Assembly (NCBI RefSeq): GCF_003953935.1
Contig: NZ_RXLQ01000028.1
Coordinates: 1-49,177, forward strand
Source of the DNA: Massilia atriviolacea
GTDB taxonomy: Bacteria; Pseudomonadota; Gammaproteobacteria; Burkholderiales; Burkholderiaceae_D
Length of the DNA: 49,177 nt
Reading direction: 5' to 3'
Shown: piece by piece, positions 1 to 8,064 of the stretch
Layout of the letters: each line of letters begins with the position of its first letter
Position numbering within the stretch: the stretch's first letter is position 1
The notes under the pieces: generated by a model
What the model saw: the letters and a program-made list of their open reading frames with translations, nothing else
Database searches by the model: none
What the model was told of the DNA's origin: nothing
Position numbers and translations under genes: made by a program

Positions 1-144
1 CGCTTGGTGCAAACCGGGGTTTTTTTTCGTCCGCGTTTTTGCATCAATCCCGATTTTTTCTGCGACCGGATGCAGGATGTTGATCCAGATGAGATCATGG
101 CCGGCTGGAGCGCCTTCACACACGCGATGGGGCAGTCTCGCTAG
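1..144 (+). CDS. C-terminal fragment of an unidentified protein
   Basis: An open frame runs from the first base to a TAG at 142-144 and encodes 47 residues with ordinary amino-acid composition, including an acidic stretch (MQDVDPDEIMAGW). It would be the tail of a gene that begins outside the window. No domain is recognisable. It ends 25 bp before the next candidate gene on the same strand, so the two could be co-transcribed. The fragment is short enough that a chance open frame cannot be excluded. Confidence 0.35.
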   Translation, partial: RLVQTGVFFRPRFCINPDFFCDRMQDVDPDEIMAGWSAFTHAMGQSR

Positions 145-169
145 CGAGAACAGCTGAAAGAAGAGACAC

Positions 170-826
170 GTGCATTCCAGAAAATCACATCAGATCGCCC
201 CCCTTCTGCACTGTTCCGTTGCGGAACTCATGCGCATCTATATCGAAGAGGGACTGGTAACGCGCCCGGCACTGTTCGGCTTGCCTGATTTTTCCAGCGC
301 GACCCTGATCGAACATGGTTTCGACTGCGTCGGCGATAGCGACGACCAACTGTACGAAAAGCCTTACCGTTTCGCGGGCTGCGCCATCGAGCTCGGCTTC
401 AAGGTGTATGTCGAGAATGGCGCGATCGATTCCAACGGCGTCGAGCTGGGGGGAAATATGCGATTGGAAACTGAATTGCAGCGGCTGGCATCCCTGCTTG
501 CCCCGGACGCGGTCCGCTCCATCGAGTTGCTGGTCTTCGACAACTTGCGTGAAGCAACGCTGCTGATCAACGACAGCGTCAACCTCCATCTCCATCGTTA
601 CGGCAAAAAACACGGGCGCAGCAAGTTCAGCATCGGTGCAATCTCGACCGATGCCGGCTTCCGGCCCGCGTCGGAGGAACGCAAGGTGAACACGCGCTTC
701 GCGCGTGCGATGTGCGACGGCACCGTCGGCCCGCAGCCGCGCGGCAAGTACGCGCGCAATCCCGCCCTTTGCAGCTTGAGCGCATGCCTGGTACGCTTGT
801 TCGGCAGCGCTTTTCGCGCCGCTTAA
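170..826 (+). CDS. Hypothetical protein, 218 aa
   Basis: The frame opens with GTG at 170, preceded by an AAGAGA-type ribosome site. An internal ATG at 230 is the alternative start. The product has no signal peptide or membrane segment. It has a mixed alpha/beta composition through the middle (residues about 30-150) and a basic, cysteine-containing tail. I do not recognise the family. The stop codon overlaps the convergent transporter gene by 4 bp. The opposite strand is also open over much of this stretch, but its composition (Arg/Gln/Ala-rich) looks like a shadow. Function unknown. Confidence 0.55.
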   Translation: MHSRKSHQIAPLLHCSVAELMRIYIEEGLVTRPALFGLPDFSSATLIEHGFDCVGDSDDQLYEKPYRFAGCAIELGFKVYVENGAIDSNGVELGGNMRLETELQRLASLLAPDAVRSIELLVFDNLREATLLINDSVNLHLHRYGKKHGRSKFSIGAISTDAGFRPASEERKVNTRFARAMCDGTVGPQPRGKYARNPALCSLSACLVRLFGSAFRAA

Positions 827-2184
827 AAGACGTTCAAGCCTTTGAGCATGACCAGCAAAATCAGCAAGGGCGACACGTAGCGCAGCAAAAACAGCACCAC
901 GCGCGCGGTCGCCGCGTTCGACAGCGTGCCTTTGTTGGAGATGGCATCGTTGAACCGATCCGCACCCCATACCCAGCCGGCAAACAGCGCGAGCAGGATG
1001 CCTCCCGCCGGCAGCAGGATATTCGACGATACGAAATCGAAGAGGTCGAACAGATTCAGGCCGAACACCTTGACGCCGGCCAGCACGTTATTCGTCAGCG
1101 CGCACGTGGAGCCGAGCAGCATCAGGCAGGCAATCGTGATCAAGGTCGCTTTCGGACGGCTCATGCCAAGGCGCTCATGCAAAATCACCACCGGCACTTC
1201 CATGAGCGAAAGCATCGCTCCGGTCGCCGCGACCGCCGCCAGCACAAAGAAAACGATCATCAGCAGGTGGCCACCCGGAATCTGCGAGAACACGGCGGGA
1301 ATCGTCATGAACACCAGCGCGGGACCGGCCGACGGTTCGAATCCGAAGGTGAAGACGGCCGGGAAGATCGCGATCCCCGCCAGCATGGAAACGCACAGAT
1401 CGGCGGCCATGACCCGCAAGGCTGTTTGCGGAATATTCTGATCGTCGCGAAAATACGAACCGTAGGTCATCATCGTTCCCATCCCCAGCGACAGCTTGAA
1501 AAACGCCAGGCCCATTGCAGTCAACACCACGCCAGCACTGATTTTGCTGAACTCCGGGCGCAGCAGGAACGCCAGGCCGTCGGCGGCCTTGTCCAGCGAC
1601 AGGCTGACCCCGCACAGCAACAGCAGCAGTACGAACAGGACCGGCATTAATTTCTTGGTCAGCCCTTCAATGCCCTTGGTCACGCCCAGCAGCAAAATGC
1701 CGCCGATAAAAGCCAGCACAAACCATTGCCACAGCAGCGATTGCACCGGATCGCCGATCAGCGCGCCGAAGGCGCTTTCCGCCACGCGCCGCTCGCTGCT
1801 GAGAATGGAACCGTCGATGGCCTTGATGACATACGCAAACACCCATGCGACCACTTCCGAATAGAACGACAGGATCAGGAAAGCCGCAGCCATGCCTGCC
1901 ACGCCAATCAGCCACCACGGCGCTTTGCCGGGATTTAACCGCTGCAGCGCGGTGATCGGATTGGCCTTTGCCGCGCGCCCCATCGTGATTTCCGCGATCA
2001 TGACGGGGATGCCGACCACCAGGGTGGCGAGCACATAGATCAGCAAAAAGCCGGCGCCGCCGTTCGCGCCCGTCAGATAGGGGAATTTCCAGATATTGCC
2101 CAGTCCAACGGCCGAGCCGAGTGTTGCCGCCAATACCCCGAAACTGGAACTGAAGCCGCCGCGCTTGATGGAATCCTGAGTCAT
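823..2184 (-). CDS. Sodium-dependent transporter, neurotransmitter:sodium symporter (SNF) family
   Basis: This 453-aa polytopic inner-membrane protein has the signature N-terminus of LeuT-fold symporters. GSAVGLGNIWKFPYLTGANG, near residues 20-40, is the conserved TM1 Na+/substrate site. About 11-12 hydrophobic segments follow, and bacterial members usually have 11-12. The family imports amino acids or related amines with Na+. The substrate cannot be read from sequence. The start was placed at the ATG at 2184, just before the family's usual TQDSIKRGGFSS leader, because the upstream extension is not conserved in character. It converges on the preceding gene and diverges from the response regulator. 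Confidence 0.9.
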   Translation of the reverse strand: MTQDSIKRGGFSSSFGVLAATLGSAVGLGNIWKFPYLTGANGGAGFLLIYVLATLVVGIPVMIAEITMGRAAKANPITALQRLNPGKAPWWLIGVAGMAAAFLILSFYSEVVAWVFAYVIKAIDGSILSSERRVAESAFGALIGDPVQSLLWQWFVLAFIGGILLLGVTKGIEGLTKKLMPVLFVLLLLLCGVSLSLDKAADGLAFLLRPEFSKISAGVVLTAMGLAFFKLSLGMGTMMTYGSYFRDDQNIPQTALRVMAADLCVSMLAGIAIFPAVFTFGFEPSAGPALVFMTIPAVFSQIPGGHLLMIVFFVLAAVAATGAMLSLMEVPVVILHERLGMSRPKATLITIACLMLLGSTCALTNNVLAGVKVFGLNLFDLFDFVSSNILLPAGGILLALFAGWVWGADRFNDAISNKGTLSNAATARVVLFLLRYVSPLLILLVMLKGLNVF

Positions 2185-2288
2185 TGCTGCAATCTGCCAA
2201 ATCGAAAAAGGCAGTGATTGTAGCAGTTGGCAACATACTGTCGCCGCAGCCGCCGCCGGCCGGTCCCGCCGCAACCGGCGCAGTGCAC

Positions 2289-2294
2289 TAGAAT
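2289..2294 (+). promoter_or_regulatory. Possible -10 element of a leaderless promoter for the response regulator
   Basis: TAGAAT lies 6 bp before the ATG at 2301, so a transcript would start at or next to the start codon. No Shine-Dalgarno sequence is visible in AGTCCC, the only bases between them. No good -35 hexamer is seen. This is an inference from spacing alone. Confidence 0.35.
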
Positions 2295-2300
2295 AGTCCC

Positions 2301-2990
2301 ATGCGCATCCTCATCATCGAAGACAATCCCGACATCGTGGCCAACCTCTACGGTTTCCTGGAACCCAAGGGATACATCCTCGACTCGGCCGCCAACGGCT
2401 ATGCCGGCCTGGCGCTGGCCGCGCAAAACACCTATGACGTCGTGGTCCTCGACGTCATGCTGCCCGGCCTGACCGGCCTGGAACTCTGCCAGAAACTTCG
2501 TGGCGAACTCAACAGCAACATTCCGGTCCTGATGCTGACCGCGCGCGACACGCTGCAGGACAAGGTCGCCGGCTTCGACAGCGGCGCCGACGATTACCTG
2601 GTCAAGCCATTTTCCCTGGTCGAGCTCGACATCCGCCTGAAAGCCCTGCTGCGCCGCGCCAGCGGTGCCGTCGCCGGGGCCGCCATCCTGCGCGTGGGTG
2701 AACTCAGCTTTAATACGGGCACCTACGAAGCCGCGCGCGCCGGCCTCCCGCTGGCCCTGACCAAAACCGGCTACACCATCCTCACCTGCCTGATGCGCGC
2801 CTCGCCCAGGGTCGTGCCGCGCGCCGTGATCGAGCAAGCCGTCTGGGGCGACGACCGGCCCGACAGCGATGCCTTGCGCACCCACATCCATGCCCTGCGC
2901 CAGGCCCTGGACAAACCCTTTCCGGTCCCCATGCTGCGCACCGTGCCCGGCCTCGGCTTCAAACTGGTGAGCACAGATGACCCCGCCTGA
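2301..2990 (+). CDS. Two-component response regulator, OmpR/PhoB (winged-helix) family
   Basis: The receiver domain fills residues 1-115, with acidic-pocket residues E7/D8, phospho-acceptor D51 (VLDVMLPG), T80 (LTAR) and K102 (VKPF). A C-terminal winged-helix DNA-binding domain covers about 130-225, with the closing RTVPGLGFKL motif. The gene overlaps the histidine kinase by 14 bp and lies 1.3 kb before eptA. It is therefore probably a PmrA/QseB-like regulator of lipid A modification. That role is inferred from context and from the direct repeats at 4206-4243; the exact orthologue is not certain. Confidence 0.9.
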   Translation: MRILIIEDNPDIVANLYGFLEPKGYILDSAANGYAGLALAAQNTYDVVVLDVMLPGLTGLELCQKLRGELNSNIPVLMLTARDTLQDKVAGFDSGADDYLVKPFSLVELDIRLKALLRRASGAVAGAAILRVGELSFNTGTYEAARAGLPLALTKTGYTILTCLMRASPRVVPRAVIEQAVWGDDRPDSDALRTHIHALRQALDKPFPVPMLRTVPGLGFKLVSTDDPA

Positions 2991-4221
2991 TTCCCTGCGC
3001 CGCCGCATCGCCGTCGCCTACCTGCTGTTCGCGCTCGGCTCCTCCGTGTTCCTGGCGGCCATCGCCATCGCGGCGGTCGAAGGGATCGAGGTGCAACTGG
3101 TCGATAACCGCTTGGCCGAGGCCGCCGCCTGGGCGGTACCGCGCCATGCCGCCGGCCTGCCGGTCGCCATGCCCGCCGGCCTGAGCTTCCACCACGGCGA
3201 CGCCATTCCGCTGCCGCTGCGCACGCTGCCGCAAGGCGTCGGCGAAGTGCACGTCGACGGCGTCGGCCTGCACGTCCTCGCCGGCAAGGACGATACCGGT
3301 CCCTACGTCGTGGTCGACCACGAAAGCGATTACGAGAAGATCGAACTGGTCGTATATTCGATGTTCGGCCTCGGTTTCCTCGGCATCATGTTGTTTTCCC
3401 TGTTTTTGGGCGGCTTCATCGGGCGCCGCTTCGTCACCCCGATTACCGCTTTGGCAACGGCGGTGCGCGAAAGTTCCGTCGAATTGCCGCTGCTGGAGCG
3501 CGGCGACGAACTCGGCGTGCTGGCGCGCGCCTTTGCCGCCCACACCAGCGAACTGCGCACCTATCTCGAACGCGAGCGCCTGTTCACCGGCGACGTCAGC
3601 CACGAATTGCGCACGCCGCTGACCGTCATCACGGGCGCCGCCGAGATCATCGTCGCCCAGCACGATGCCAATCCCGCCACCGCCGCCGCGGCCGAGCGCA
3701 TCCTGCGCGCCGCCAACGAAGCGTCGGCCTGCGTCAACGTGCTGCTGACCCTGGCGCGCTCGCGCGACCGCATCGCCCATCCCGTCACCAGCGTCGAGCA
3801 GCTGGCGCGCGCCGAAACCGAACGCTGCCAGTCGCTGGTGGCCGGCAAGCCGGTCGCGCTGCGTTTCCTCGGCGGCCCCGCCTTTTCCCTTGCCGCCCCG
3901 CCCGAACTGCTGGTCGCCGCCATCGGCAACCTGATCCGCAATGCCTGCCAGTACACGGCGCAGGGCGACGTCGTGGTCCGGCTCGGCGCTGGCGCGGTGC
4001 TGGTGGAAGATACCGGCCCCGGCCTGCCCCTGGCGGTGCGCGCCAGCTTCGATCCGCAGCAGGGCGCGGCGGCGGGCAAGGGTTCCGCAGGCGCGGGCCT
4101 CGGCCTGGCCCTGGTGCGGCGCATCTGCGAGTACCTCGGCGCCACGCTGGTGTTCAGCGAACGCGCGGGCGGCGGCAGCATCGTCGAAATCCGCTTCCAT
4201 CGCGCTTTAACAGAATCTTAA
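2977..4221 (+). CDS. Two-component sensor histidine kinase
   Basis: The 414-aa membrane kinase has TM1 at about residues 12-34, a short periplasmic sensor region (35-122), TM2 at about 125-148 and a HAMP-like linker (RRFVTPITALATAV). H209 in the H-box (DVSHELRTPLT) is the predicted phosphorylation site. The catalytic domain shows the N-box (LIRNACQYT), G1 (VEDTGPGLP) and G2 (GAGLGLALV). It overlaps the regulator gene in a -1/+ arrangement, typical of a coupled pair. The periplasmic part is small and has no obvious acidic metal-binding ExxE motif like that of PmrB, so the signal is unknown. Confidence 0.9.
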   Translation: MTPPDSLRRRIAVAYLLFALGSSVFLAAIAIAAVEGIEVQLVDNRLAEAAAWAVPRHAAGLPVAMPAGLSFHHGDAIPLPLRTLPQGVGEVHVDGVGLHVLAGKDDTGPYVVVDHESDYEKIELVVYSMFGLGFLGIMLFSLFLGGFIGRRFVTPITALATAVRESSVELPLLERGDELGVLARAFAAHTSELRTYLERERLFTGDVSHELRTPLTVITGAAEIIVAQHDANPATAAAAERILRAANEASACVNVLLTLARSRDRIAHPVTSVEQLARAETERCQSLVAGKPVALRFLGGPAFSLAAPPELLVAAIGNLIRNACQYTAQGDVVVRLGAGAVLVEDTGPGLPLAVRASFDPQQGAAAGKGSAGAGLGLALVRRICEYLGATLVFSERAGGGSIVEIRFHRALTES

Positions 4222-4243
4222 CGCCCGCTTGACGCGGGCTTGA
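4206..4243 (+). promoter_or_regulatory. Four direct-repeat half-sites at 11-bp phase upstream of eptA (PmrA-like operator)
   Basis: TTTAA at 4206, CTTAA at 4217, CTTGA at 4228 and CTTGA at 4239 start exactly 11 bp apart. The first pair matches the known PmrA-box layout of two YTTAA half-sites separated to give an 11-bp repeat. The array begins inside the end of the kinase gene. It is followed by a TATCTT possible -10 at 4256-4261, 51 bp before the eptA start. Spacing and motif are seen directly. Binding by the adjacent regulator is inferred. Confidence 0.6.
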
Positions 4244-4312
4244 TGTCCAGGCCGGTATCTTCGCCAGCGTGTGCCGCCTTGCCGCGCGGCGCCGCCGACC
4301 CTGGAGATTCTG

Positions 4313-5932
4313 TTGAGATTGAACACCGCACCGCGCATCCACGCTTCCCTGCTCATCCTGGGCGCCTCGGTCTTCCTGCTGGCGGCCTATAACGGCAACT
4401 TCTGGCGCACGTTCTTCAGCGCCACCGGCGGCCTCGGCCTGTCGCAGCTGCCGCTGCACCTGGGCAGTTTCGCCTTGCTGGTGCTCCTGTTCAATGCCTG
4501 CCTGAACCTGATCAATTTTCGCTTGATCGTCAAACCGGTGCTGGTGGTGCTGTTCATGGCGACCTCGGCCACGTACTACTTCATGAACGAGTACGGCACC
4601 GCGATCGACAAGTCGATGATCCAGAACCTGCTGGAAACCGACGTCCACGAAGCCTTCGAACTGCTCAACTGGAAGCTGATCCTGACCATCGGTTTATTGG
4701 GAATCGTGCCTTCGGTGCTGGTCTGCCGCGCCCAGGTCCGCTTTTGCGCGGGCAAGCGCGGGCTGGTGCTGCAGGCCGCCAATATCGGCGGCTCTTTGCT
4801 GGCGGCCGCGATCCTGCTGTTCCTGTTCTTCAAAAGCCTGGCGCCCGCCCTGCGCGAACACCGCGAACTGCGTTACCTGCTGGCGCCGACGAATTACATC
4901 CAGGCCATCAACGGCTACGTCAAACAGAAGCGCGCGCAGGCGCTGGTGGTCGCGCCGCTGGGCATGGATGCCACCCGGCACGCCGGCGCAAGCGGCAATA
5001 GCCGGCGTTCTGTCACCCTGATCGTGGTCGGCGAAACGGCGCGCGCCGCCAATTTTTCGCTCAACGGCTACGCCCGCGTCACCAATCCCGAACTGGCGCG
5101 CCAGCCCGACCTGCTCAATTTTACCGACGTCCAATCCTGCGGCACGGCCACCGCCGTGTCGGTGCCCTGCGTGTTTTCCTCCCTGGGACGGGAAAATTAT
5201 GCCGACGACAAGGCCCATGCGCAGGAAGGCTTGCTCGACGTGCTATCGCATGCCGGCTTCGGCGTGCTGTGGCGCGACAATAATTCCGGCTGCAAGGGCG
5301 CCTGCGACCGCGTCCAGTACGAAGACCTGTCGGCCTGTGCCGGCGGCGAATGCGATGACGAGCGCCTGCTCGACGGCTTGCCCGAGCTGATCCGCAATGC
5401 GCGCAAGGACCTGGTCATCGTGCTGCACCAGAAGGGCAGCCATGGCCCCGCGTACTGGAAGCGCGCGCCCGCCGCCTTCCAGCGCTTCGGCCCCGTATGC
5501 CGGACCAACCAGCTCGAATCGTGCTCGCGCGAATCGATCGTGGCCGCCTACGACAACTCGATCCTGTACACCGACCACGTCCTCAACCAGGCCATCGAAT
5601 TGCTCAAGGCCAGCGGCGAGAAGGAGCAGGTCAACACCGCCATGCTGTATTTCTCCGATCACGGCGAATCGCTCGGCGAACACAATCTGTACCTGCACGG
5701 CGCACCGTATGTGATTTCTCCGCTGGAACAGCGCGCCGTGCCGTTCATGCTGTGGCTGTCGGAGGGCTTCCGCTCGCGTTACGAAATCGATCAGCGCTGC
5801 CTGACGGCCCGCACCGGCCAGCCGTTCTCGCACGATAATGTGTTTCACTCGGTGCTGGGCATGCACCGCATCGCCACCGCCGTCTACAATCCCGGCCTCG
5901 ACATTGTCGGCCCGTGCACGCATGAGGCATAA
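4313..5932 (+). CDS. eptA: Lipid A phosphoethanolamine transferase (EptA-like)
   Basis: The enzyme adds phosphoethanolamine from phosphatidylethanolamine to lipid A on the periplasmic face of the inner membrane. This lowers surface charge and polymyxin binding. Five hydrophobic segments fill residues 1-185, followed by a sulfatase-fold domain. Metal ligands are E241 (VVGETAR) and the aspartate and histidine of FSDHGESLGEH. The nucleophile is Thr280 (SCGTATAVSVPC). The frame can start at GTG 4271, but TTG at 4313 has a GGAG ribosome site 6 bp upstream and gives the usual family length (539 aa), so I chose it. It lies directly downstream of the two-component genes. Confidence 0.9.
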   Translation: MRLNTAPRIHASLLILGASVFLLAAYNGNFWRTFFSATGGLGLSQLPLHLGSFALLVLLFNACLNLINFRLIVKPVLVVLFMATSATYYFMNEYGTAIDKSMIQNLLETDVHEAFELLNWKLILTIGLLGIVPSVLVCRAQVRFCAGKRGLVLQAANIGGSLLAAAILLFLFFKSLAPALREHRELRYLLAPTNYIQAINGYVKQKRAQALVVAPLGMDATRHAGASGNSRRSVTLIVVGETARAANFSLNGYARVTNPELARQPDLLNFTDVQSCGTATAVSVPCVFSSLGRENYADDKAHAQEGLLDVLSHAGFGVLWRDNNSGCKGACDRVQYEDLSACAGGECDDERLLDGLPELIRNARKDLVIVLHQKGSHGPAYWKRAPAAFQRFGPVCRTNQLESCSRESIVAAYDNSILYTDHVLNQAIELLKASGEKEQVNTAMLYFSDHGESLGEHNLYLHGAPYVISPLEQRAVPFMLWLSEGFRSRYEIDQRCLTARTGQPFSHDNVFHSVLGMHRIATAVYNPGLDIVGPCTHEA

Positions 5933-6214
5933 GCGGCTTGACCTCGCGCTGGCCGGCAGCGCATGCGTCATCGCCTGGATCAACGCCTGCACCGACCTCG
6001 GCCTGATGCTGGCGCAGGCCCTGCCGTGTGCGGCGCCGCCATGCTCTGTTGCGGTTTTGCCCTTGGCTGGGTGCAGCAACTGCGCGGTGCGCACTTTCTC
6101 ACGCACACCTTATGGTCGATGTGGTGGAGCTGCCTGATGGTCCGTATATTGTATGGACTGCTGATCGAGCGGCAGCGCCTGCCCGTCCGGAATGCAAGTG
6201 TTCAACTTTCTTGA
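5922..6214 (+). pseudogene. Collapsed PAP2-family phosphatase (internal deletion and frame change)
   Basis: An ATG at 5922 overlaps the end of eptA and starts an N-terminus typical of PAP2 lipid phosphatases that follow eptA (MRHKRLDLALAGS, then TDLGLMLAQAL). The frame then becomes meaningless. A second frame (ending at 6214) carries a typical PAP2 C-terminus: GFALGWVQQLRGAHFLTHTL followed by WSMWW. The central part of about 100 or more residues, including the KxxxxxxRP and PSGH-type catalytic motifs, is absent. The join lies near 6020-6040. The enzyme is certainly non-functional as encoded. The family assignment rests on these two ends. Confidence 0.7.
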
Positions 6215-6291
6215 ATCCGGCAAGGGCCGTCTTGCGTATATCGCTGTGTGCCGCGCATGTTGCTCGGCCGTACCACACCTGGGAGAACCCG

Positions 6292-6804
6292 ATGAAACGT
6301 ATTTCCGTTGGCCTGATTGCCGTCCTGTTGTCGTCCAGCTCGTTTGCCGCCGACCCGGCGCCGATCGCCGTCCCGGCCGGCCACACCCTGGCCCTGACCG
6401 TGCTCGGCACGGGCGAGCTGGCCTATGAATGCAAGGCCAAGGCCGGCACCCCCGGCGCCCACGAGTGGGTGTTCGCCGGTCCCACCGCCGTCCTGTACGA
6501 TAAAACCAGCAAGGCCGCGATCGGCAAATACTACGCCGGCCCGACCTGGGAAGCGAACGATGGCAGCAAGGTCGGCGGCAAGCAGCTCGGCGTGAGCCCG
6601 TCGGCCAACGCCGCCTCGATTCCGCTGCAACTGGTGCAGGCGGCCCCGTCCACCGGCAGCGGTGCCATGAGCGGCATCACCTATATCCAGCGCATGCATA
6701 CCAAGGGCGGCATCGCCCCGGCCGACGCTTGCGGCGCGGACAACCTGGGCGCCAAGAAAATGGTCAGGTACGAAGCCGATTACCTGTTCTACAAGGCTTC
6801 CTGA
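6292..6804 (+). CDS. DUF3455 family secreted protein
   Basis: The 170-aa product has a cleavable signal peptide (MKRISVGLIAVLLSSSSFAA, cleavage near residue 20). The mature domain matches the DUF3455 pattern in my memory: an early IAVPAGHTL strand, a Y-x-C element, GPTAVLYD, GPTWEANDGSKV and a C-terminal PADACGADNLG cysteine element. The two cysteines could form a disulfide. The family is found in bacteria and fungi without a settled function. A GGGAG ribosome site precedes the ATG. The 3' end overlaps the convergent hydrolase by 16 bp. Confidence 0.8.
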   Translation: MKRISVGLIAVLLSSSSFAADPAPIAVPAGHTLALTVLGTGELAYECKAKAGTPGAHEWVFAGPTAVLYDKTSKAAIGKYYAGPTWEANDGSKVGGKQLGVSPSANAASIPLQLVQAAPSTGSGAMSGITYIQRMHTKGGIAPADACGADNLGAKKMVRYEADYLFYKAS

Positions 6805-7634
6805 GCAGCCAGCCAGGCGCGCAGGTCCGCCAATGGGCGGGCCGCGTCCAGCTCGTTAAAAATTTCGTGATACAAGCCGTCGTACACATGCAGCTGCGCC
6901 AGGCCGGGCGGCAAGTGCGCGGCGAAGCGGCGCACGCCCTCCGGGTCGACCAGATGGTCGTCGCCGGCCGCCAGCAACAGCGCCGGCATGCCGAGCTTGC
7001 CGGCGTGCGCGTGGCAATACGCGATCGAGCGCAGCATCGAGCGCATCAGGCGCGCGCTGATCTTGCCGTGCACCAGAGGATCGGCCGTGTAGGCCGCCAC
7101 CACCTTCGGATCGTGCGACAGAAAGCGCGGCGGCAGCCCGTTCGGCACCGCCAGCGATGGCGCCAGCGCATGCAGGGTATCGAGCAGCAGCAGTTGCAGG
7201 CGCGACAGGCGCAGGGCCAGCGCCGGCGACGACAGGATCAGCCCGCGCAAGGGCGAAACGCCGGACAGGGCGAAGCGCGCGGCGAACAGTCCGCCCATGC
7301 TGTGGCCGAACAGGAAGGGCGGCCGCCGAAAGCGCCTGGCAAACTCGTCGATAACGATTTCGGCATCCTGCAGCAGCGGATCGCCGTTGATGACGTCGCC
7401 CCGCCTGCCTTCCGAACGGCCGTGGCCGCGATGGTCGTAGCAGCGCACCGACAGGCCGCATTCGTTGAAGAAGGCGGCCAGGTGGCGATGGCGTCCGCCA
7501 TGCTCGCCCAGGCCGTGCATGATCACCACGCTGCCGCGCAGCGGCGACGCCGGCAGCAGGTAGTCGCTGACATGGAGCAGGGTGCCGTCGGCGGCGGCGA
7601 GCTGGTGGCTCTGTTGCGCCACCAGCGGCGGCAT
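6789..7634 (-). CDS. Alpha/beta hydrolase, lysophospholipase/monoacylglycerol lipase-like
   Basis: This 281-aa single-domain protein has the oxyanion segment MHGLGEHGGRH near residue 39, the YDHRGHGRSEG element, and the nucleophile serine in GHSMGG. The acid is probably the aspartate in AAGDDHLVDP, and the histidine is in DGLYHEIFNE. These fit the PldB/MGL group that cleaves acyl esters of monoglycerides or lysophospholipids. It has no signal peptide, so it is probably cytoplasmic. Its start shares a base with the stop of the DUF1840 gene (TAATG), so the two are translationally coupled. Confidence 0.85.
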   Translation of the reverse strand: MPPLVAQQSHQLAAADGTLLHVSDYLLPASPLRGSVVIMHGLGEHGGRHRHLAAFFNECGLSVRCYDHRGHGRSEGRRGDVINGDPLLQDAEIVIDEFARRFRRPPFLFGHSMGGLFAARFALSGVSPLRGLILSSPALALRLSRLQLLLLDTLHALAPSLAVPNGLPPRFLSHDPKVVAAYTADPLVHGKISARLMRSMLRSIAYCHAHAGKLGMPALLLAAGDDHLVDPEGVRRFAAHLPPGLAQLHVYDGLYHEIFNELDAARPLADLRAWLAAQEAL

Positions 7635-7978
7635 TACACGCCCCAGACGACGTCGTGTCCGCCGGCCTTGGCCGCACGCAGCATTTCCACCAGCGGGTAA
7701 GCGCGGGTCGAGAAACTGACCTGCTCGATCTGCTCGTGGTTGGCGTCGTCGCCGTCGTCGTTGTGATGCGCATGCACATCGCGCTCGACGTCTTCGGAGA
7801 CCGCATGCTGGCGGCTCTCGGCGATTTCCTGTTCGAGAACCTGCAAGGCATGCGGTGCTTCCGCCGCCGTAATGACGCCCTGGTCGACATCTTTATGGAG
7901 GAGGTCGAGGATGCGTTTTGCGTGTTCCTTGTACATCAAGACTTCTGATGCTGCTTTGGAGGTGAAGGTAATTAACAT
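7634..7978 (-). CDS. DUF1840 domain protein
   Basis: This 114-aa protein begins MLITFTSKAASEVLMYKEHA, the characteristic opening of the betaproteobacterial DUF1840 family. It ends with the family-typical segment around FSTRAYPLVEMLRAA. Between the two lies a low-complexity, acidic and histidine-rich stretch (VHAHHNDDGDDANHEQ) that could bind divalent metal. No function is established for the family. It is the first gene of a two-gene leftward unit with the hydrolase. Confidence 0.8.
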   Translation of the reverse strand: MLITFTSKAASEVLMYKEHAKRILDLLHKDVDQGVITAAEAPHALQVLEQEIAESRQHAVSEDVERDVHAHHNDDGDDANHEQIEQVSFSTRAYPLVEMLRAAKAGGHDVVWGV

Positions 7979-8064
7979 AGGAACTTTCTAATTATGCGTG
8001 CATGGTGAAACGATAACACGAACCGGCGTTTCCGGTCGTGCTCCGGGGTCTCCTGTGCGCCGGC

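Noticed and set aside
185-970. Minus-strand frame over the first hypothetical gene
   Set aside because: Composition is typical of an antisense shadow, and it would overlap the end of the symporter gene in the same direction.
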